Positions 58,432 to 64,000 of a DNA stretch of 64,000 nt are shown here, one piece after another. A model generated the notes under the pieces. It had not been told where the DNA came from, ran no database searches, and was given only the letters and a program-made list of their open reading frames with translations. The stretch is from DASQUK01 sp963813485 (lineage in GTDB: Bacteria; Actinomycetota; Acidimicrobiia; Acidimicrobiales; VFJN01): contig CAWEZE010000013.1 in the NCBI GenBank assembly GCA_963813485.1, positions 372,001 to 436,000 on the forward strand, given 5' to 3'. The number at the start of each line of letters is the position of its first letter. Within the stretch, counting starts at the first letter, position 1. The position numbers and the translations under genes are program-made.

Positions 58432-60498
58432 GTGAAGCGGTATGCGACCGATCACATTCGCAACGTCGCACTCGTGGGGCACGGCGGCTCGGGCAAGACC
58501 AGCCTGGCCGAGGCGCTACTGCATCGCTCCGGCGCCACCAACCGCCTCGGCCGTGTCGAGGACGGCACGACGGTGTCCGATTACGACCCCGAGGAGCAGC
58601 GCCGCAGCATCTCCCTGTCGCTGTCGCTGGCGCCGTTCGAGTGGCGCGACCACAAGATCAACGTCATCGACACGCCCGGCTACGCCGACTTCATCGGAGA
58701 CGTGGCAGCCGCGCTGCGGGTGGCCGACCTAGCGGTCTTCGTAGTGAGCGCGGTCGACGGCGTCGAGGTCCAGACCGAGGTCGTGTGGAAGATGGCCGCC
58801 AACCTGGGCCTGCCCCGCATGGTGTTCGTCAACAAGCTCGATCGGGAGCGATCCAGCTTCGACACCACGCTCGACCAGCTGCGGGATCGGCTGGGTGCCG
58901 GGATTGCCCCCCTCGAGCTGCCGATCGGCGAGGAGGCGAACTTCCGGGGGATCGCCGACCTGCTCACCGACACCGCCCACATCTACGAAGGCGGCAGCCC
59001 CCACACCGAGGAGATCCCCGAGGACATGGAGGCCCGCGAGCACGAGGTCCGCGACAACCTCGTCGAGGGCATCGTCGTCGCCGACGACGACATGCTCGAG
59101 CGCTACCTCGAGGGTGACTTGCCCGGCGTCGAGGAGCTCGAGCGCACCCTGCACGACGGCATCGCGTCGGCCACCGTGTTCCCGGTGCTGGTCGGCTCGG
59201 CCACCCGCGAGATAGGCGTCGACAGGCTGGCCGACTTCCTGGTGGAGATCGGTCCGTCACCGCTCGACCGGCCCACGTCGGTCACGGCCGGAGACAGCGA
59301 CGTCGAGGTCGAGGCCAATGCGTCGGGCGACTCCCTGGCGCTGGTGTTCAAGACCATCGCCGACCCCTACGTGGGCCAGGTGAGCCTGTTCAAGGTCTTG
59401 TCGGGCACGCTCCGGCCCGACGACCACCTGACCAACAGCAGGACCGGCGGCGACGAGCGGCTCCACGGCCTGCTGACGGTGCGGGGCAAGGAACAGGAAC
59501 CCGCCAGTGAGCTGGTGGCCGGCGACATCGGCGCAGTCGCCAAGCTGGCGGGCACCATCACCGGCGACACGCTCGCCCCCCGCGGCAAGCCGGTCGTCGT
59601 GCCGCAGATCGAGCAACCGGAGCCGAACCTGGCCGTGGCGGTCGTGCCCAAGACGCAGGCCGACGAGGACAGGCTGGCGCCGGCCCTCCACCGCCTCCAG
59701 GAGGAGGACCCGTCGCTGGTGGTCGAGCGGATCGACGAAACCCACCAGACCCTGCTCAAGGGCACCGGCGAGACCCACCTGCAGATCACCATGGAGAAGC
59801 TGACCCGCAAGTTCGGCGCCAATGTCGAGACCGAGCCGGTGCGGGTCCCCTACCGCGAGACGATCACCGGGGTCGCGAAGGGCGTCGAGGGACGCCACAA
59901 GAAGCAGACCGGTGGCCATGGGCAGTTCGGCGTGTGCGTCATCGACGTCGAGCCCATGCCACGGGGCGCCGGTTTCGAGTTCGAGAACCACGTCGTCGGC
60001 GGCGCCATCTCGCGGGGCTACATCCCGGCGGTGCAGAAGGGCATCGAGGAGACCATGCAGTCGGGCGGGGTGCACGGCTATCCGGTCGTCGACGTGAAGG
60101 TCACCCTCATCGACGGCAAGGAGCACTCGGTCGACAGCTCCGAGATGGCGTTCAAAGTCGCCGGTCGACTGGCTTTCCGCGCGGGCATGGCCAAGGCGGA
60201 CGCGGTCATCCTCGAGCCGATCAGCCGGCTGGAAGTCACAGTGCCGGTCGACCTCCAGGGCGACGTGATGGGCGACCTCAATGCCCGGCGCGGACGCGTC
60301 CAGGGCACCGAGGCGGGGGGCGACGGCACGCAGACGGTGATCGCCCTGGTGCCGACATCAGAGATCCAGCGGTACGCGATCGAGCTGCGGTCGCTGACCG
60401 GCGGGCGCGGTCGGTTCCGGGCCGCGCACGATCACTACGACGTATTGCCGGGCCACCTGGTGGCCACGGTCAGGCGCGAGGTGGGCGAGGAGGCCTGA
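58432..60498 (+). CDS. EF-G-like GTPase (FusA2/EF-G II type)
   Basis: 688 residues with all five EF-G domains. G1 is ALVGHGGSGKTSLAEALL, G3 IDTPGYADF, G4 NKLDRERS; the switch I region reads EEQRRSISLSLSLAPFEW rather than the RGITI of main EF-G. Domain IV has GRHKKQTGGHGQFGVCVIDV and VDVKVTLIDGKEHSVDSSEM. Such paralogues accompany the main fusA-tuf operon elsewhere; exact role (translocation backup, ribosome-bound GTPase) is open. GTG start 58432. Confidence 0.93.
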   Translation: MKRYATDHIRNVALVGHGGSGKTSLAEALLHRSGATNRLGRVEDGTTVSDYDPEEQRRSISLSLSLAPFEWRDHKINVIDTPGYADFIGDVAAALRVADLAVFVVSAVDGVEVQTEVVWKMAANLGLPRMVFVNKLDRERSSFDTTLDQLRDRLGAGIAPLELPIGEEANFRGIADLLTDTAHIYEGGSPHTEEIPEDMEAREHEVRDNLVEGIVVADDDMLERYLEGDLPGVEELERTLHDGIASATVFPVLVGSATREIGVDRLADFLVEIGPSPLDRPTSVTAGDSDVEVEANASGDSLALVFKTIADPYVGQVSLFKVLSGTLRPDDHLTNSRTGGDERLHGLLTVRGKEQEPASELVAGDIGAVAKLAGTITGDTLAPRGKPVVVPQIEQPEPNLAVAVVPKTQADEDRLAPALHRLQEEDPSLVVERIDETHQTLLKGTGETHLQITMEKLTRKFGANVETEPVRVPYRETITGVAKGVEGRHKKQTGGHGQFGVCVIDVEPMPRGAGFEFENHVVGGAISRGYIPAVQKGIEETMQSGGVHGYPVVDVKVTLIDGKEHSVDSSEMAFKVAGRLAFRAGMAKADAVILEPISRLEVTVPVDLQGDVMGDLNARRGRVQGTEAGGDGTQTVIALVPTSEIQRYAIELRSLTGGRGRFRAAHDHYDVLPGHLVATVRREVGEEA

Positions 60499-60544
60499 GG
60501 CCGCGCCGGTCGAGACGGCGCGCGCCAGAGGGGGGTGTGCCTTC

Positions 60545-61072
60545 ATGGGCATGGAGCGATGCGACGAATGCGGCTTCGATCCCGCAGATCTGCGCCCTCG
60601 GAACCTGCCCGTCGCCATCCGTTCTTACGGTCGGCGCTACCGGGCGCCGCTGACGCGCGGCCTGGCCGACGAGGACCTCGATGAGATAGTGCGCCGGGCG
60701 CCCTCGAGCGACGTGTGGTCGGCCATCGAGTACAGCGCGCACGTGCGGGACATCTTCCGTGTCTACGACGACCGGGTCCGGTGTGCGCTGGCCGACACCG
60801 ACCCCTCGGAGACCGTGGTCGACTGGGAGAGCAAGGTCGCGGCGGCGTCGCCGACGCTCGACCGAGAGACGGTCGCCGCCGACCTCGACGATGCCGCCGA
60901 CACGTTCGCCACCGTGCTGTCGGAGCTGGCCGACCACGAGTGGCGGCTACCGACGATCACCGGCGGGGGCCAGCCGGTGACGATCGCCGAGCTGGCCGTC
61001 ATCGCCGTCCACGAGGGCAGCCACCACCTGCTCGACGTGGGGCGTGTCCTGCGCGCGGCGCGTGGACGCTGA
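60545..61072 (+). CDS. DinB-superfamily metal-binding protein
   Basis: 175 residues. A short Cys-containing N-terminus (ERCDECGFDP) precedes a four-helix bundle with the DinB triple His: H in IEYSAHVRDIF, and AVHEGSHHLLDVGRVL for the other two. Similar to mycothiol-dependent transferase/isomerases, substrate unknown. ATG 60545 or 60551; it lies 46 bases after the EF-G-like gene. Confidence 0.8.
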   Translation: MGMERCDECGFDPADLRPRNLPVAIRSYGRRYRAPLTRGLADEDLDEIVRRAPSSDVWSAIEYSAHVRDIFRVYDDRVRCALADTDPSETVVDWESKVAAASPTLDRETVAADLDDAADTFATVLSELADHEWRLPTITGGGQPVTIAELAVIAVHEGSHHLLDVGRVLRAARGR

Positions 61073-61105
61073 GCACAGAGGTTTCTGAACCGACGCGACC
61101 TCGGG

Positions 61106-61672
61106 TCAGGCCGGGAGGACCTCCTCGATGGCCGCCACCACCTCGTCGGAGGTGGGCTCCACCATGGGGTTGAAGCGGGCGACGACCTTGCCGCCGGGCG
61201 CCACGACGAACTTCTCGAAGTTCCAGCGGATGTCGCCGGTGTGGCCGTCCGCGGAGTCGGGCACGTCCACCAGCTGCTGGTAGAGCGGGTGGCGGCCCTC
61301 GCCGTTGACCTCGACCTTCTCGGTCAACGGGAAGGTGACGCCGTAGTTGGTGGAGCAGAAACTGGCGATCTCCTCGGCCGAGCCCGGCTCCTGGGCGCCG
61401 AACTGGTTGCAGGGCACACCCAGCACGCTGAAGCCACGGTCGACGAACCGCTCGTGGATCTCCTCCAGCCCGGTGTACTGCGGCGTCAGCCCACATTGCG
61501 ACGCCACGTTCACGAGCAGGACCGCCCGGTCCTCGTAGTTGTGCAGGTCGGCTGGGCGGCCGTCCAGGGAGCTGATGGTCACGTCATAGATCGACCTTGC
61601 TTCCCGCTCTTGGCCTTCGGCCGGGCCGCTCGGGCCGGGCTCGCTCTCTGGTCCCTCGGAACGCTCGCTCAT
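61106..61672 (-). CDS. Glutathione-peroxidase-family thiol peroxidase with repeat-derived N-terminal extension
   Basis: 188 residues. Core begins with IYDVTISSLDGRPADL; catalytic Cys in NVASQCGLTPQYTGLEE; GVPCNQFGAQEPG and WNFEKFVV supply the Gln and Trp of the tetrad. As in most bacteria, it probably uses thioredoxin (or mycothiol) rather than glutathione. The first 27 residues (MSERSEGPESEPGPSGP...) are encoded by a GC-rich repeat shared with hisS. Confidence 0.93.
   Translation of the reverse strand: MSERSEGPESEPGPSGPAEGQEREARSIYDVTISSLDGRPADLHNYEDRAVLLVNVASQCGLTPQYTGLEEIHERFVDRGFSVLGVPCNQFGAQEPGSAEEIASFCSTNYGVTFPLTEKVEVNGEGRHPLYQQLVDVPDSADGHTGDIRWNFEKFVVAPGGKVVARFNPMVEPTSDEVVAAIEEVLPA
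61599..61644. repeat. Dispersed GC-rich repeat, gpx copy
   Basis: Minus strand: GAGCCCGGCCCGAGCGGCC, then GAAGGCCAAGAGCGGGAAGC. Same family as 4287-4370 (hisS), 47791-47874 and 49942-50036. Confidence 0.75.
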
Positions 61673-61691
61673 GCTCGGCAAGCTACCGGCC

Positions 61692-62696
61692 TCACACCCG
61701 GGTCGCGGGACGGCGGTCCACCGGAACCGCGGCAACGTCGGTGCGCACTCGCAGCGCCATGCCGACTCCGGCCAGGATGACCAGCCCCCCGAGCACCTGG
61801 GTCGGGCTCAGCGACTGCTCCAACCAGGCCCAGGCGACGACGGTGGCCACGACCGGCTCGAGCATGCCCACGGCACCGACCGTCGTCGCCGACAAGTGTG
61901 CGAGCGCCGCGAGGTCGAGCAGGTAGGGCAGCAACGTCCCGAGCACGATGACCGCGCCGAGCGCGACCCACACGGGCACGTCGATGCCGTCCAGCCGCCC
62001 CCCGAGCGAGGTTGCCTCGCCCAGGACCGACCCCTCGACGCGCCACAGCGGCTCGAGCGGCACCCAGAACAGGCTGGCGAAGGCGAACATCCAGAATGCC
62101 GACGCCAGGGGATCGATCGTTCCCGACGAGTGGCGGCCCACGAGCAGGAACGTCGCCAGGCAGGCTGCGGCCGCCACACCTGCCGCCAGGCCAACGGCGT
62201 CGAGCCGCGTGTCGGTCCAGACCTCGGCCACCAGCACGAGGCCGGCCAGCGACAACGCCAGCGCCACCCAGACGCCACCGCCGACCTGCTGACGCTGGAA
62301 CACCCGGGCGTACACGGCCACCAGCACCGGGCCGGTGAACTCGAGAAGGATGGCGATGCCCACCGGCAGGCGGTCTATGGCCTCGAAGTAGAACCACTGG
62401 ATGAGCGCCGCACCGACCACGCCGAGCACCGCCAGGTGGGGCAGGCTCCGACGTGGCACCCGCAGCCGAGGCAGCGAGCCCAGCGCAGCCAGCACGGCCA
62501 GCAATCCGACGGCGGCGCCCGTGCAGCGCAGCGCCGCCAGCTGGCGCGGTGCGATCCCGGCGTCGAGAACCGCCTTGGAGATGCTGGCGTTGGTGCCGAA
62601 CAGCACCGCCGCCACGATCACCTGCGCGTAGCCCCGCGCCGCATGCGAACGAATGCTGAGGATCGGGGCGGGGGGCTCCGTCGCCGGAATCGTCAT
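61692..62696 (-). CDS. EamA-family (DMT) transporter
   Basis: 334 residues, ten membrane helices in two EamA repeats (QVIVAAVLFGTNASISKAVL; ATFLLVGRHSSGTIDPLASA), with GILLEFTGPVLVA-like AILLEFTGPVLVAVYARVF and GMLEPVVATVVAWAWL, a RhtA-like pattern of amino-acid/metabolite exporters. Substrate unknown. Confidence 0.92.
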   Translation of the reverse strand: MTIPATEPPAPILSIRSHAARGYAQVIVAAVLFGTNASISKAVLDAGIAPRQLAALRCTGAAVGLLAVLAALGSLPRLRVPRRSLPHLAVLGVVGAALIQWFYFEAIDRLPVGIAILLEFTGPVLVAVYARVFQRQQVGGGVWVALALSLAGLVLVAEVWTDTRLDAVGLAAGVAAAACLATFLLVGRHSSGTIDPLASAFWMFAFASLFWVPLEPLWRVEGSVLGEATSLGGRLDGIDVPVWVALGAVIVLGTLLPYLLDLAALAHLSATTVGAVGMLEPVVATVVAWAWLEQSLSPTQVLGGLVILAGVGMALRVRTDVAAVPVDRRPATRV

Positions 62697-62737
62697 CCGG
62701 CCAGGCTGGCAAGGTTCGACGCGCTAGAACCAGCCAA

Positions 62738-63409
62738 ATGGACCTGTCACAGCTCTCCCCGTCCGACGCCGTCGTTGCGCTACGAGGTCTCGAGCGCCGC
62801 TACCGGGGGCTCTTCGCCGGTTTGAGCGACGACGAGTCGCCCGACGATCTGGCGCATCGTCGGGCCGGGGGTTGGTCGGCGGCCGACCATGCTGTGGCCG
62901 CCGCCCGGTTCATCGCCGGGGCCAACCGAGCCCTGGCCAGGGTCCTCACCGCCGACTCGCCGTCGGTTGCGGCCGCCGACGTCGATCCCGCGGCCCCGTC
63001 GAGCCCCGGCGCTCCCCCGGGCCCGGTTGACGGGCCCCTGACGGAGCTGGGCGCCGAGGCCAACGCCATGGCGGATCGGATCGACCACGTGCCGGCCGGG
63101 GACTGGACGCGCACGGCCGTGGTGGGCAACGGCGGCGGCCGCACGGTCACCGCACTCGACATCGCCCGGGCTGCGGTCGACGCCGGCGTCACCCACCTGC
63201 GGGAGGCCGAAAAGGTGCTCGGCCGCCGTCCGCGGTCGGCCCATCGAACCGGACTGAGGTCCGTCGCCGCCGGCGTGGGACGCCCTAGGTCAGCTGAGAT
63301 CATTCCTCGGGCCGAACAGACGTCACCTCTGTGCATTGGGAACGTCCTGCTCACTGGGGTCAGCCGGGCGATGCGTGTCCGCCGCCAGAGGTCACTGGGC
63401 GTCTTGTGA
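62738..63409 (+). CDS. DinB-like/maleylpyruvate-isomerase-like protein
   Basis: 223 residues. The N-terminal two thirds are a DinB-like helical bundle (RYRGLFAGLSDDESPDDLAH, GGWSAADHAVAAARFIAGAN, VDAGVTHLREAEKVL). The C-terminal ~60 residues look non-native and run into the 3' end of the VOC gene on the other strand, so the original stop may have been lost. Function unknown. Confidence 0.7.
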   Translation: MDLSQLSPSDAVVALRGLERRYRGLFAGLSDDESPDDLAHRRAGGWSAADHAVAAARFIAGANRALARVLTADSPSVAAADVDPAAPSSPGAPPGPVDGPLTELGAEANAMADRIDHVPAGDWTRTAVVGNGGGRTVTALDIARAAVDAGVTHLREAEKVLGRRPRSAHRTGLRSVAAGVGRPRSAEIIPRAEQTSPLCIGNVLLTGVSRAMRVRRQRSLGVL

Positions 63410-63826
63410 CGTCCAGGTGTCTTTGGCTGCTGCCTCGCTGGCTTCGGGGATGATCGGTTCGAACAGCTCGACGGGGTTGCCGGACGGGTCGTCGACGAGG
63501 ATCTGTTTGCCGCCGACGCCGGTCACGATCTCGTTGCGGAACTGGACGCCTGCTCGGCGCAGCCGTTGGACGACGCCTTCGATGTCGGAGACTTCGAGCG
63601 AGATCCGGTTCCACCCACCGGGCTTGGGCAGCGTGCCGTCGGGCATGGCCTGACCCCCACCGGGTCCGCCGCCGGGCGCGCTGAGCGTGAGGCGGAGGTC
63701 GTCTCGGACGAGCATGGCGAAGGCTGGCGCCGGGTGCATGGCCTCGCGGAAGCCGAGGTGCTGGCAGTAGAACGCAATCGCAGCGTCGACGTCGTCGACG
63801 ATGTAGCGGACTGTTGCCATCGCCAC
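63392..63826 (-). CDS. VOC-family (glyoxalase/bleomycin-resistance fold) protein
   Basis: 144 residues: ATVRYIVDDVDAAIAFYCQH, FREAMHPAPAFAMLVRDDLR, GGWNRISLEVSDIEGVVQRL and ILVDDPSGNPVELFEP, a complete single VOC module with the metal-site Glu near the end. Substrate unknown. ATG 63826 or 63820. Confidence 0.9.
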   Translation of the reverse strand: MAMATVRYIVDDVDAAIAFYCQHLGFREAMHPAPAFAMLVRDDLRLTLSAPGGGPGGGQAMPDGTLPKPGGWNRISLEVSDIEGVVQRLRRAGVQFRNEIVTGVGGKQILVDDPSGNPVELFEPIIPEASEAAAKDTWTSQDAQ

Positions 63827-64000
63827 GCCTTTCCTCGTGTCGGGAGCTCGCTAGGCGAGGGTAGTTGTAGAAGAGCGGGCCGCGGCTGCGGGCGGTGCGC
63901 CGGTTGCAGGTGCACACCGAGACGATCGGCCGGGTCGAAGCCCATGAGCTCGAGCCCCCGCAGGGGCGTGTGTCATGGCGGTGACGTTCGGCGACGACCA

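Noticed and set aside
63975..64000. Possible start of a plus-strand gene (MAVTFGDD...) at the right edge
   Set aside because: Only eight codons are visible and no clear ribosome site, too little to support a gene. The region 63827-63974 shows nothing else.
1..64000. tRNA, rRNA, CRISPR arrays, integrases or phage genes
   Set aside because: I looked for T-loop-like GGTTCGA patterns, regular spaced repeats and recombinase motifs and found none convincing.

Overview
The window is very GC-rich and densely coded, with many 4-base GTGA/ATGA stop-start overlaps. It carries the phosphatidylinositol mannoside trio (CDP-alcohol transferase, acyltransferase, PimA-like mannosyltransferase), an FusA2-like EF-G, and SHOCT/DUF4239-type proteins. 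This points to an actinobacterium. The order rel - hisS - aspS - rarA downstream of secDF-apt, and overall protein character, suggest class Acidimicrobiia, but that is inference without a database search.

Layout. 1-4.4 kb: rarA (cut by the edge), a small membrane protein, aspS and hisS. 4.5-14.4 kb: a cobalt/vitamin B12 block. A cobalamin riboswitch (12724-12868, minus strand) precedes cbtB-cbtA-fhuF-like-cobN-chlID-btuF-like, all on the minus strand, with cobB divergent on the other side and corA convergent with cobB. 15.4-36.8 kb: a loose accessory region of membrane and envelope genes. It holds a thiol oxidase/thioredoxin pair, Na+/H+ antiporter, pseudokinase-LPG-synthase fusion, two DUF4239 proteins, an arylsulfatase operon, lipoprotein, SHOCT proteins, methyltransferase and SARP-hydrolase fusion. 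It also holds remnants of arylsulfatase, AI-2E transporter and PPK2 genes and two decayed copies of the 3' end of rel. 37-49.7 kb: a conserved housekeeping string on the minus strand, pdxT-yebC-peroxiredoxin-ruvC-ruvA-ruvB-queA-tgt-yajC-secD-secF-apt-rel. 49.8-52.5 kb: a large beta-propeller-like lipoprotein. 52.6-58.2 kb: pdxS, htpX, lemA and the PIM cluster. 58.4-64 kb: fusA2-like, DinB-like, gpx, EamA and VOC genes.

How it fits together. In many actinobacteria rel lies close to hisS-aspS; here about 32 kb separates them. The sequence VxDAYRVVPGRG-stop, which ends rel, recurs at 34.0 and 16.5 kb, suggesting that accessory DNA has accumulated next to the 3' end of rel. The B12 block looks like a coherent riboswitch-controlled unit for cobalt uptake (CbtAB), insertion into the corrin ring (CobN with ChlID) and probably corrinoid binding (BtuF-like), with CobB acting upstream of insertion.

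Two sequence-level features stand out. First, several genes (secD, the YcnI-like gene, the beta-propeller lipoprotein, the SHOCT gene) have reading frames broken by what look like single extra bases, so assembly error must be considered. Second, GC-rich dispersed repeats sit on or next to start codons and are translated as N-terminal extensions in hisS, chlID, gpx and the lipoprotein; other repeats extend the C-terminus of ruvC.
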